In this document: positions 12,327-24,734 of the stretch, piece after piece
Layout: each line of letters opens with the position of its first letter
Numbering within the stretch: position 1 is the first letter of the stretch
Assembly: GCA_020086605.1 (NCBI GenBank)
Contig: JACBWW010000017.1
Span: 1,032,208-1,096,207, forward strand
DNA: 64,000 nt
Direction of reading: 5' to 3'
From: Lanius collurio
Lineage: Eukaryota; Chordata; Aves; Passeriformes; Laniidae
Position numbers and translations under genes: made by a program
Notes under the pieces: model-generated
What the model was told of the DNA's origin: nothing
What the model saw: only the letters and a program-made list of their open reading frames with translations
Databases searched by the model: none

Positions 12327-14228
12327 GTATGTGTATCTGTGCTTGCAATATATGAAGATGTCAAGTGTACTGATAGTTGCCACTGTAGAAATCTGCATCT
12401 CTGAAGAAATATATGTGGCAGAAACAAAGCTATTGTTATGCAGAATAAGCTTATTCCATCCATTTTATGTGTATTTTTATATACATGTCCGCTTTGATGT
12501 GTGTGTACATTTTTTACATATGTTGGTGTGGGTTTGGCAGTCATGTCTGGAAAATTAATTCAGCCTAGGCTTGTTAGAGAGGAATTGCTTGTTGGAAGGA
12601 ATGCAAGAATCCAAAGGAAAACATGATGTCCTAACTCATTAACATCTCAGCCATGTGAAGTTTTCTGAACAGAAGTATGCATAAGAGTGGAAGAGAACCT
12701 TGCATCTTTGTAACTTCCTTCATTTTTGGATTTCCTGTCCAAGTCTCACTTTTGAAGACACTAGAGAAACCATCAATAACCCAAGAGTTCAGCTTGTCCT
12801 AAGGCACACGGGCAGCTGACCTTCTACACATACCTGGTTTTACTATTAAGGGATAGGCTGCATGCACTTGCCTAAAAGGTGTAAAAATATCTTCAAACTA
12901 AATTTCATAATGTATGGCTTCATTGAATTTATTTCATATATATGTATAAGAACTTTGTATAGTTCTTTCACTCTTGTGAGGCACTGGATCGTGAAGTTCA
13001 ATAGTAGTTGTAGGTATTGGTGTAGGCCTCTCTTCTGTCTTGGTCTCAGAGGAGTGTCCATTCATTCCTGGTCTCACTGACCTTACAGAGACTCTACTTG
13101 GGCTTGGCTGTTCTCTGAGCCTTGTTTTTGTTGCAGGCCTCAGCACTAGTTTCCTCCTTCTTTTGCAGAATCCTCCCTTTTTAGTGGAATTGATGGGGTT
13201 TTATTTAAACTGCTCCTGTGTGAAGGCACTGCCTTGTTCTCTCTTTGTCAGGTTTATATGTATATTGTCTAGCTCCACAGCAGAATGCTGATGTAGTGCC
13301 TTTGGATTTCACTTGGTCTGCTCCATGGTGGGAACTCCACAAAAGAGATCAATGTTGCAGACACCTCTGTTTTCTGAAGTGATGCAGCCTGGTTTGAGGG
13401 TGTCTGTGACATTCCTGAACCATTGGGAGCCCTTAGAGAATGAAACAAACCAAATCAACAGAATTACAATCTAGAGGCACAGTTTATTAAATTTCTGAGT
13501 ATTTATTGGTCTAACTCAACCATCAAGACATACATTAGTCTTCACAGCTGGTTCTCATGAGATCTGCTTAGATTTGCTGGGTTATGGAGACCCTCACAGC
13601 AATCCTCAATGCAGCAAAGCAGTTAGTACCAGAATCTGTTTATTTTTTTTAGTTGTTACTCTCCTTTCTTCACACAAGCAAATAGAGCTGTTTCTCCAGA
13701 AAGCTCACAGTCTTCTGGTCAACCTATATTCATGTGTGAAACTGCTGGGGATTCATATGCACGTGTAATGATGAAAGAGTGAGCGTGGAGAACCCTCACA
13801 GATTTACCTTTCAAGGTCTCCACTGTCATACTTAAAATTACATTGTGAGGAGAAGCAGAGGGATCTCTGTAAGCCACTCCTACAATGAGGTCCATTCAAT
13901 AATTTGAAGAGGTCATGATTGAGAATGTAGCTGACTTAGAGCTGTTCTAAAGATGGGAGAAAATGGAGTGAACATTTTCTGCTCAACCAGTTGCTGGAAA
14001 ATCCCACATAAGGAATGTGAAACACGGATAAGTGAAGGAAGATTATAATAGGATCAAGAAAAAGAAATATTAAAATATTGTCCACTGTTTTCATGTAAAT
14101 ATATTAAGGTCAATAATTTAGCTGATGGCTAAATGAATTATTTTATTATAGTGGAAGACACTGTTTCTACTGTATTAAAGTCTTTTCCTCCAGAAACGGA
14201 TACTCTTTGTGCTTGGGTCTTTTGCTGT

Positions 14229-14460
14229 CTTCGTAATTTTTGTTTGTTTTGTTGTGTTATTTTTTGGACAAAACTTGAAAAGTTTCAATTTGGTATAATC
14301 CTTCTAAGACCTTACTCGTCTGAACGGCTTGAAGTCCCTACTTACTTTGTACTTCTTGTTTGTTTTGTTGTGTTATTTTTTGGACAAAACTTGAAAAATT
14401 TCAATTTGATATAATCCTTCTAAGACCTTACTCATCTGAATGGCTTGAAGTCCCTGCTCA
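14229..14460. repeat. two-copy tandem duplication, 116-bp unit
   Basis: Copy 1 is 14229-14344 and copy 2 is 14345-14460, directly abutting. By eye they differ at about nine of 116 positions, and nearly all differences are transitions. Three are CG in copy 1 against TG or CA in copy 2, which is the mark of CpG decay. Both contain the T-rich stretch TGTTTGTTTTGTTG and the string GGACAAAACTTGAAAA. There is no sign of a transposon, so this looks like a local segmental tandem duplication of moderate age. Confidence 0.9.
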
Positions 14461-14810
14461 CTAGGAAGGGAGAGATTTCTTTCCAGGAAGAAGTAGGATG
14501 ACAAAACAGTTGCTGCCTCTTGTAAGCCCCTGTTAATGTCTCAACAATCACATACATGACCACTAGCCTTTTTTTTTTTTAATTTTTTTTGTAACCTGTT
14601 TTGATGGGGAGTGCAAGAATTAATAAGCTTTGATGGACTCGAATCTTGATGTTATAAGGGAATAAAGGTTTTAGAGATATTTTAAACCAATATGGAAACG
14701 GACATGACTTTTGCTGGGATTGGAAACATTGGGAAAGGGCAAGGATTTGCATTCTGTGACAGCATTCAACAAACTAAAGGAAATGCTAAGGCATTTCCCC
14801 TTTTCTGGGA

Positions 14811-15205
14811 CGTCCAGTCCTCCCGCTGCACCTTTGCTGACATTCCTAACGCCCATGTTGGCAGAGTGGAACATCAACCCGCGTTGGCTCCGTGGGTGTC
14901 CTGTGGTGTCTGTGCGTGCGTGTGCGTGTGTGCTCTACTGCATGGGGGCAGCAGCTCCACTCGTTGCTGTAACAAATGTAAAAAAACTAGACGTGAATTA
15001 ATTAGTTTTTTTCAACTTGTTACAGCAGCGAATGGAGCTGCCGCGGTACGGTGTAGACTGCAACACAGTGAAGGAGCTGCCAGAAGAATGCTCCGCACTG
15101 CCAACATTGGTGTCTGTGACATCCGGGAAGCGGCCGCTAGAGAGAGAGCAGCCAGCACAGCAGGAAACCGGCCTCTCTTTTATTTTCGTTTTGGTGAGCA
15201 CGATG
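14811..15205. repeat. CpG-rich foldback (imperfect inverted repeat)
   Basis: The core is a hairpin with 39-nt arms at 14951-14989 and 15003-15041 around a 13-nt loop, with about 34 of 39 positions paired. Both arms contain GCTGTAACAA next to a run of A ending AAAAAAACTA, read outside-in. Farther out, ATGTTGGCAG-G-GGA-CAT occurs in opposite orientation near 14857 and 15095, so a weaker inverted arrangement of unequal arms covers about 250-300 bp. The region has about 22 CpG in some 395 bp and a GCGGCCGC site near 15130, unlike the surrounding AT-rich DNA. It may be a palindromic transposon relic or two repeats inserted head to head. A 196-codon ORF across it has no recognisable domain. Confidence 0.7.
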
Positions 15206-16583
15206 AATGTATCTTTTCCAGTGCCTATCTGTATATAACTGTGCCTCATCTGGAAGCCTCTGTTAGACACCTCTGTCAGTAGGATGGACATGGGGCTGCC
15301 GGTTGCAAGGCAGGACAACCAACATCTGGAAGGCCGTTGTTAACTCTGTCTGCCTGTGAGTGAAGTGAGGGGAAGGGAGAAGGAATAGCTCTTCTTAGTA
15401 ACATCTGAACATATTAACTCTTCTCTAGCTTCCATACCATGGATGCATTGGAGGAGGTTGCATACAATAAGCTGGAGAAACACAGGAGGGCGTGTGTTTC
15501 TAATTCCCTTTCTGGCACTGCCTTTTATAGAGCTCTAAACAGGCCCAAGCTCACCAGATTCTGGAGGAAGCTGTAAAAGTCTAAGCACCCCTAGTTCTGT
15601 GCTCTTTTCAAGTGGAGATCTCTGCCTAAGCTCTGCTCACATCCAAGCCATTCAGAAGCAGACTGACTTCTAGGAACAGGAATCAGGCTGGTAGAGCAGG
15701 CTGAAGGAAGAATATTCTGCAGTGTGGACTCACAAGGTGTGACTCCAGCTGTGCCTGCAGAACTATGCCCTTCCCAGATACCCGTCCCTCTGGTAGGACC
15801 TGTGGCTTGTGGCAGGCATTGCTTTATCCCTGCATTTGTAGGAAGGTTGCAGAGGATCCACAGCCCTTCAAGACACCAGATTTTTTCTTGCCAGCTATGT
15901 GGGCACTTGGAGGACATCAAAATCTTGCCTGCATGCTTGTCCACACTCACACAGGCAGTCCAGACATGGTGTAAGAGATGGCTGGAGGGAAGATAAGATT
16001 TGCAGTTCTTGTCTAGGCATACCTGTAAAAAGATAATCTATTTCAGAAACCCTTCTCCACTAATTTTCAAACCAATTTGCTATATTACTATGGAGGATGG
16101 AGATCTATAGTAGATTCTGACTGTGTTTGTATTTCTCCTCTTACACAGGGCTGTTCTAGGTCAGGTTCCCTCAGTCTGACTAGGTTAACTTTTTGCAAAA
16201 TGGGAAGGATTTAATATAAATTGCAATTTCAGGTTTAACAGTGTTAGTGATACAAAAATGTGTTTTATATGTGATAAATGTAACCAGTAGAAGGCCTGTA
16301 GACATAATCTGAACACACATATAACTATGGTCTTTTTGTCATGCTTATTGGGATGCTGTCATTTTAGAAAGGGAGAGCTGTTACTTTTCAGGAGTGGGAT
16401 TAATGAAAGATAAAGCCAGGCAACCATGTGGTTGATACTCCTCTAGATGATGTAGGAGATGGCTCTTAGGCTCCCTGTTTCTGAGAGGACAATCCCAGAG
16501 GGTATATTGTCACATGCTGTACAGCAAACATGCAGTGAAAAACAGGGGTTGTGCCAGATCCACTGCACATCTGCAGGCTGACT

Positions 16584-16603
16584 CCACAGTGCATGCACTG
16601 TGG
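16584..16603. repeat. 20-bp perfect palindrome
   Basis: The sequence CCACAGTGCATGCACTGTGG equals its own reverse complement. Short TGCACA/TGTGCA-like motifs recur on both sides between 16560 and 16640. Its function is unknown; it could form a small cruciform or bind a dimeric factor. Confidence 0.85.
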
Positions 16604-19600
16604 GTCTGACACATCCAGATGCTGCACAGACTGCACATATGCAAAGGACATTTGTACTGTTCCAGCCGGGCTGTCAAACATGCAGAAATCCGGAACAGAT
16701 ATGCTGCATTTGGCAGTGTTAATGGGAGAAGGGATGGGGGGAGCCCCCTTTTTCTTTCCCATTAAATCCCCACCTGCTTTAAGTCAGGGAGAAAAAAGTA
16801 CAGCTTTGTTTCCTCAAGATGCTTTCTCAGGATGTGAGTTTGTAGCTGGAGATGCTTTGTGTGCAGAGTAGTTTTTTTCCTTAGTGTGCCCGTGTGTCAG
16901 ACGTCTAAAAATAGTAGTGAATCCAGACCTTTATGTCTGTACATATATCCCAGTCCCTCTTGTGCAGTGACCTTTCTCTTTATGCCTCTGTAGAGGAGCC
17001 ATGACAGCCAAGAGCTGAAGTAACCACTTAAACAGGTATTTATTTCAGAATAACTTTCGGAATTTTATCTTGATTTGATCAGTCAGTTCTGGGTAAGATA
17101 ACGTGGACAGCTGCATTCTTCCCTAGAAGAAAAAACCTGAAATTACCTGCACTCTCCATAAGCTATGGCTTTGCCCAATTTGCTTCCAGTCTTTTGCAGG
17201 AAATTTGATTATTCATTCACAGAACAGAGACAATGTTATCAATTAAGCATTGCATCTAACAGCTTAGACATGGGTGGTTCATTCTCTCTTAATCAGGTGC
17301 TGTGTCTCCACTAGATTGCTTTCTGTAATTTCCCATCATTGATACCACCAGTGTAGCTCTATTTGTAGTGTAACCATGTGGACCAGTCATCAGTGCTTCA
17401 TTTATTATGGCTAATAAATCTGTGAGATATGGTGCTTAAAAGGCACCTGCTGTTCCTTTCAGAGGCCTAGAGACAGATCCCTGCACCTCCTGCTGCTGGA
17501 GCCCCAACAGCACCAGCTTGGGAACATTTCAAGCTATGCAGGGCAGAGGGGATAATTCATTTGCACAGAAGATCCCTTTGCCTTATAAAAAACCAATTTT
17601 CTGTAGAATTACAGGAACCAATTTCCATAGCCTCTCTTATTAGCATGACACATATGTTAATATATATCTATTATCTGTGCACATATTTGCATACCTTCTA
17701 TGTGTATGTGTGCATGCCTTTGCTTTCAACTATTCCTGCTGCTGAGTCTTAAAGCACTCTAAGTAAACTTGGTGATTACAATTTCATTTTTCCTTCCACA
17801 GACATTATTTGTATTGCAACATTATTCAGATTACAAAGATTGCAAGGAAATGTGTAAACAAAATTTGATTCTGAAAAAATACTGTCATGTATTCATTTTA
17901 TTAATACTAACAAGTATTCCTATCACATCTGCCTTCCTAATTCTCAAAGATCTTACCAAGGGATAACCACAATGGGGCATTTCAAAGTGTGTTGAGAACA
18001 TGGATCTCATTGAAAGGCGTATGCATTGCACAACAAGTGAGCACATCCCTGAAACAGTGTGACAAATGTTTCACAGATGAGAAACTGTAATGCATAGACA
18101 AATGCTTAGTAAGTCTTGGGTTTAAAAAAAGAGTCAGGTTTTGAATTGGTGGATGCCTGCAGAGCTTATTTTGGATAAAAAAGAAGCTACTGAAAGCCTC
18201 TGAGAAGCACCCCTTGAGGCCATCACTTAAAGTACGGTGGTTACTCTTTCAGTTTTGCCGCCATGACTGGGAGTCCAGTTACCATTTTATCACTCTTTGG
18301 GTTTTAATGGCATCTGTATTTCCTATTCTGTACCAAGACCTCATAATAGTAAACCTTGTTCAAACACAGAGCAAAAAAATACCTTCCTTCACTTTTCACT
18401 CTAATAGTAAGGCAAAGAAGTGGTTGCAAGGGAAGAAATGAGTACATGATGAAATGAGTTAGTAATGAAGGTAGTGATTTCAGCACTTGGTGTGATGTTT
18501 TTTGGGGAAAGGATATTTTTAGTACACATCAGAGTTGGTGTGTTTTTCAAAGAATTTGAAGATTTCCAAGGAAATATCTGTTGCTGTTTCTGGGGAGCAT
18601 CTGCAGAACATAAGAGCATAGGAAGAAACATGCAAGTGTTTCCTTATATGGTCTAAAATATGACAAATGGGTAAGGAAAGGTGTCTCAGCCAGAGGTGAA
18701 CGACAGATGTTAGAAAGGAGAACCACCACTGAGGGCCTTAAAGCTTAACCAGTGCTGAAGCAGAGGATGTGGAGCCCATGGAGGTGTTTGAAGAGCTGGG
18801 TGCTCAAAATGAGAAACTGCTGGAACTCGCAATGCTGCCCCTATTTGTCTGCAGTGTGAGTTGACCAGCCCTTTGGTGAATGTGTTTGCTTTGTGAATAG
18901 GTAGTCTTCTTTTACATATTCTCCAAAAAGAATCTTCCTGTGGTACACTGCAGCTGTGGGACTGCCTAAAGAAAAAGGGAAATCAAACATCACATGTGCC
19001 CTGAAGCACTAATGTGATGTCCACCATCACTGGGATAAAGGAGAGAAAAAAGAAGCCCATGATACCCATGCTAAGCTTGAACTGAAAGCTAAACCTTTCA
19101 AGGAAATGCTGGAAAGCAAAATTGAAATTGTAATAAGAAAACAAGATCAATTTGAAGTATGTTCATTGTTTTAAGTCAGGACTGAGAGTAAGCTCACCTG
19201 TGAAGGAAAAACTTTTAATTAAACAAATCTAATCAGAAACAACATTTTTCCAGATTTATCTAGCAGAAAGTGGCTCCACTTTCCTGGATGTCTTTGGCTA
19301 GAAGTATTGCATTTTAAATCTCCCTTGGCTTATCTAATGAATTCATTAGTTAGTTGTACATTTGATGGGAAGAATGAAATGCCATGCTAAGTAACGAGTT
19401 CCATGGGGATGGTGTGACATTTAGCCTGTTTACAAAATACATGGTGTGTTCATACCTGGCTTTGCTTTTAAAGCTGAGCCATCACCCTCTGCTTAGAAAC
19501 TCAGGAAATACTGTGAAGGGAAGGTAAATACTGTTTCTTAAAACTGCACTGCAGGCACTGTTTGTCTTCCTTCCTACTGGCCCTGGAGTTGTTTGGTTTA

Positions 19601-22600
19601 TCCTACAGCTTTCTCTCCTGGGGGCACACACTAAGTTTTAGAGCAATAAATAAAGCCTGTGTCTAAGAATGCCTTCTATTTCTTGTCAGTTAGACATTTC
19701 AGCTTTTACATATTTTTAGATGCAAAAAATTTGACACAGACATAGGAATAAGAGATTCATCAAAGTAGTTTGTCAGCTGTCATTAAGGAAACAATTATCC
19801 TCTGTTGGAGAGGGCAGTGCAGCTATTGCCATGTTATCAGCACATAGGGTTGCAATTTAGCTACAAAAAGAGGTAATAAAGAAAGGAGGAACAAGGAGAT
19901 GAAGAAAAAAAAACCAAAACAGGTGAAACCTGCTTCCAGCTGACAGTTTTGTACTTTCCATGCACTTAAAAATAAAGCTATCCAGCTTGCAGTGGTATTG
20001 CTTAAATAGCTTTACTGAGGCTCTTGCATTTTTTGGCTCAATGCAGTCAAGACAAGATCCAGCTTGCAGATTAGGATTTGTGGATTGATATATCTGCATT
20101 GTTATCTGCCTATGAACCTTGTGTTTATGCTTCCATTCTTCCATATGTGAAGAGATATAGTTAATTCAGTTGACAAAACCCAAAGAGCTTTTCAGTTTAT
20201 TCCAAAGCAGATACCTCCACTGACCACTTGCACAGTTCTCAAGGCTTCTCTGGACTTATGGATTTGCCTGAAGATGGGTGTCTGATACTGTTCAGGACTT
20301 CCTGCGGTACTGGAGACATCTGCACAGAGTGAGCACAAGTAAAACAGGACTTAAAGGGGACAGTGCCATTCTGGTCAGGCTGGTATCATAGTCCACAACA
20401 TCTGCAAAGAAATCTGACACCTTTGTTTGGAATCCTGAGTTCTGGTCTAGGTCTCTGTTTTTCATGATGGGAGCTTGTCTTAAGCACCTTCTTGTAGACA
20501 CCTTGTATGACAGGTGTCATAATCTGTGCACTGAATCCCACATTAGGAACTTTGATTTGTATTAGGAACACATCTCTTTGCTCCAGTGCACCTGCTGATG
20601 CCTGTGTGTAATGTGATGACCATCAAGCACTGAATTCTCAGCCTCTCATATAAAATAACTGTGTTCCAGGCATATATATTTTGCTGAAATTCTTCATGGC
20701 TTGCAAAGAGTCAATCATTAGTGCTAATCCTGCTTACCTGTTAAAAGTCCTGCTTCAGCTGCAAGACTGGGGTAGACTACAGCATTATTAAGAATTATGC
20801 CACTTTGACAGTGACTGTGAATGTGTCTGTGTACAGGGCACTGGCGTGGCACTGTCTTTTCTTTTGGGAAAGCCATTCATTGCTTTGCCACCTCCTTAAA
20901 TTTAGGAATCGATCCAAGTATGGATTCTCAAGCCATTATGCTGCCGATTCACAAATGCATCTGGGCGAAGCTGAACTTGAACAAGCATTAGCACTTAACT
21001 CATGGGCCCTTGTGCTGGCTGTGAAAGCTATCCATTTTTTGGGTTTAGTTATGTTCAGGAGTAGAAGTGAAAAATAATACATTCTTGTTACTGCAGTATA
21101 TGCTGCTGGAGCCTTGGTGGAGGTGAACAATTCGGCTGTTAACACCGCTTTGTTATTTGTGGCAGCACTTCACTGATTTCATGGTACTCATTATTCTGCA
21201 TGGCTTTTACTCCCACCCATCGCTCAGGAATGGCAGTGTGTAGGTTCTTGCTATTGTGTCCTTTGTCTCACACCATCACTGGTGCCATGGGAGCCAGCGT
21301 GTGCACAGGAAGCCAAGATGTGAGTCCAGGCAACCCCGCTAATTCATGCTCCAGCCCCTTCAGTAGAGAACTGTCACCCAGTTCCTTGCTGTCTCTCCAA
21401 AGTGGGGCACTGCTTTGGTTTTTCACCTTAGAGGAGCGTAATACAAAGAGCTGTCCCCACAGGTAGCTGATGGAGAGCTTCTCCTCTATTTTAGCACACA
21501 ATTAACTTCCTCATCTTAATTGGTGTTGTCAGTGAGCCAAGTTCACGTGTCCTACTCCACACTCGAGTCTGGATTTATTCAGTGTTTGTATACATGGAAA
21601 AGTGGGAAGTAAAGCCATCAAATGATCCCCCAGATCTCATAAGACATTCTAATATTCTTATTTAGTTTTCTATAGCCTTTAATGACTGCTGATACAGGAT
21701 GATGAATTGGGGGTCCCTCTTTCCTGACTGTATGAAGAAACTTCATGTTGCCCGTTGGGTCAGAACTGACTTACTTTAAAGAACAAACACATGTATACAA
21801 AATAGAGGGAAATGAAACTTGCTTAAGTGTCTTGGTTTTAAGATTAGATGAGTGACTTATGTATCTGTAGTAAAAACACAATTACCACGGTGAACTGAAG
21901 TAGGGAAGAGCCCTTGGCAGTGTCAGGGAGTGCTGTGGGCAGCAGTGCTGCCTGGCCAGTTGGGTGTCCTGCTGTCTTCTGCTATGACAAGGTCAATGTT
22001 TGATGTTATCTTATGTGCACTGTTTATTTTACACCTGGAAAAGAAAGTTTGTGCACTGCCCACAGCTGCAGAAAAGGGACTGAGACACTTGAGGTGTCTC
22101 ACAGTCACTAAGCCAGGAGAAGGAAGCCACAGGCTTGAAGGTATTTTGTCCAATGGCCTTCAGGTCTCCTTGGAAGTTTTCCCTCCTGCAGCAGTTGTGC
22201 ACCTCTGAAACAGATGCTTTTCCTCAGAATTTAATTTCCCCTCAATGTTTCTAAAGCCTATTGCATGTGGTTTGGATGTTTGGAAGAGGCAGTTAATCCC
22301 CTTTGCTGGTATCATCATGATGTTGTACTGCAGTGGCAGCATCACAGTGATCTTTGTTTTTCTCCACATGACATTGCCCTACACAAGTCACTTGCCATGG
22401 GAAATGTGGTACTGCTTTCTTAGCAAGACCCCTGTCACACAGTGTCAGGGTTAGGAGTGCAGATTTTGGGTGTGTTTTTTAAGAATTTTTGTGAATATAT
22501 GTGATTTCCAGAAATTATTTCATTCCTGACCTGATGATGTAGCTAAGGACTGAGATGAGTAATGGTGCTTAGCATCCCATACAGACTGAAACATAATTTT

Positions 22601-24471
22601 TGGAAAAATTTCAGTCAAAATTAGCTATGTTGTTAACTGTATATTTCTCATTTTCAGGGTGACCAAATAAAGAAGGAAAAAATCCAGAATATAAAAGTGA
22701 GGAGAAAGTACTCCTTTTGATTATTTCAGTGATTAGAAGTCAGGTTCACCTGACTTAAAGAATATAAAGAGAAGGGAGAGCAAGTGAAATTATATGGTAG
22801 TGTAGTGTGGAGACAGAGGAGTTAAATGAAGACATTTTATTTGATTTAAGAGTGTGAATTATTAATCGCAATCTGAGTAGAGGAAAATTTATGGATTCAT
22901 TCTGTCTTTTAGGCGCCTATGAGATTTCACTCCAAGCATGTTTTTTAGCCAACCAGCCATTTCTCCACAAAATCAAAGCTGTCTTGACATTGCTGATAAT
23001 CCAAAGATTTAAGAGAGAAGCTGGATTTAGAGTGCAATTTATTTTCACAAAGAAATAAGCATGCAATGCCAACTTTTTTCAAAAGATGCTTTTGAAAGAA
23101 AAGAGTCCATTGAAACCCAACTGAGACTGATTGAAACGATCACAGGATTTTCGGTTGGTCTCTAGTCTACATAAAAATTCTTGTTTCCACAAATGTAAAC
23201 TCTTATGCCTCCCAAATAAACTGGCATTGAACCATTCAGAAATAGTATTGGAGAGTTTGTACATTATGTTTCAATTGAAAAATGCAAGCAAATTTCCATG
23301 CATTGTTTTGTTGAATTCAATTTCAAGTTATTAGTCCTACATTTGAGCCTTAAGTGCAAGGGACCAGTTTTACTTCTGCATTTACACTTGAACATAGTGT
23401 GTAACTACTTCTTAAGGGCAAAAAATCATAGGAAAGAATCAATTTAGTTTTGTCAGGTACTCCTGGTTCTTTACCCCATGCATAACAGACCCAAGGCTCT
23501 GTGCTTTGTTAGCTCAAAGCTAAGCCCATCAGCTGGGCTTGTCTGCTCAGGTTGTTCTCTGGAAGAGAGCAGGGCACCATATCATCCCACTGTTACAGAT
23601 GCAGGTTTGCTTTCTTTTCCTATCGTTTGTTTGAACTTTCCTGCTTAAGTCATTGCCTTCACTCTTCTCTGGAAGCTGTCAAGGAACATCAGTTTCTAGA
23701 AGTGTTTATGTATGATGCTGCTGTTAGATTGCTACTGTAGTTTAAGAAGCTTTCAAGTAAATACTATTGGGAAAAAAAAAAGCAAATTCACTATGGGAAA
23801 GGGATTAATAAAAGGTTTGAATCTTTAAATACTGGATGTTTAGGCTCAGCATACTCAAATGCTGCAGATTTACAAGGCTATTTTTGTTGTTTTGCTGGAA
23901 CAGACTACTATCTTCATCCTGGTTTGGGGCAGTTATTGTTTACTTTCTGACCGTTGGGAGCTAAAAATGACTGTAGATATTACTACTATTGCTATTCCCT
24001 TCCCACAGGAACTAGTTTCCACAGGTTAGTACTGTGTTGTCACCAGCTGACACCATCCAAACAGATGAGGTTTTAGATGATACATACTAAGTTTTCCTAA
24101 GAACCAATTTGCAGGAAAGTTTCAATATCCATTGCAATGGTGTCTGCCTTTATTAGCTCATTAAAATATTTCCTAAATACTACTTTATGAAAAGTCATCT
24201 GTTTGTGGAAATAAAAAATCCCAAGATTGCTGTCTGTTTGCTCTTTCTGCATTGTCCATGACCCTGGAAAAAAGGTTTTTTAGAGACAACCAGGAAAATA
24301 ACCACATCAGAAAAGCTGACCAGAGGCAAGTAGTGCGTAACCAATTGACACGACGCGCTTTAGGCACTGAATGTTCATTTTCTGCTCATAGTGTGTGCTG
24401 AACTCCTCCTCACTATAAACCTTCCAAAATTCAATCAGAATGAGCTGTTTGGTCTTTTTTCATCAATGCAG

Positions 24472-24582
24472 GGGTGGACCAGGCGTTGCCACAAGAACGT
24501 CGAACTCCTGTCACTCCGTCCTCCTCCTCTCGGTATCACCGCCGCAGGTCCTCAGGGTCACGGGATGAGCGCTACAGATCGG
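24472..24582 (+). CDS. DIP2C: DIP2C exon 3 (DMAP1-binding domain, basic Ser-rich part)
   Basis: This 111-bp exon, phase 1 at both ends, encodes GVDQALPQERRTPVTP, then SSSSRYHRRRSSGSR, then DERYRS (about residues 53-90). The acceptor is CATCAATGCAG and the donor TCGG|GTGAGT. The exon is basic and Ser-rich, and RRRSS resembles a basophilic-kinase site; that reading is inference only. The DERYRS end continues into the conserved HTEAVQAALAKHKE helix of exon 4. The donor lies about 150 bp upstream of a CR1 LINE fragment. Confidence 0.96.
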
Positions 24583-24734
24583 GTGAGTGGGACTGGAGAC
24601 CTCGGATCTGGAATGAAAATTTGAAATGTCTCGTTCTGTTCCTCATTTTTGAAAAAGAAGTTTGTTGTAAACTCATGTAGCTATATATGGGAAACATTCA
24701 TAGTGCGAATGCAGAGACACTGTCCAAGTGTGAA

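Larger units (their letters stand above)
12327..24471 (+). other. DIP2C intron 2
   Basis: The intron is 12,145 bp, with donor GTATGT and an acceptor with a run of six T followed by CATCAATGCAG. It holds a two-copy 116-bp tandem repeat (14229-14460), a CpG-rich foldback (core 14951-15041) and a 20-bp perfect palindrome (16584-16603). The rest is AT-rich and unique-looking. I see no gene between 12327 and 14228 or between 15300 and 24471, and no repeat I can name in those parts. Confidence 0.85.

Noticed and set aside
14692..15282. 196-codon ORF on the + strand across the foldback
   Set aside because: The frame runs through the inverted repeat and a GTGCGTGCGTG-type tract. It has Cys/Val low complexity and a minus-strand mirror ORF, as expected from a palindrome rather than a gene.
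24391..24624. Open frames over exon 3 that run past its donor, as separate small proteins
   Set aside because: They are shadows of, or read-through from, DIP2C exon 3. The GTGAGT donor at 24583 and the in-frame join to exon 4 explain the coding signal.
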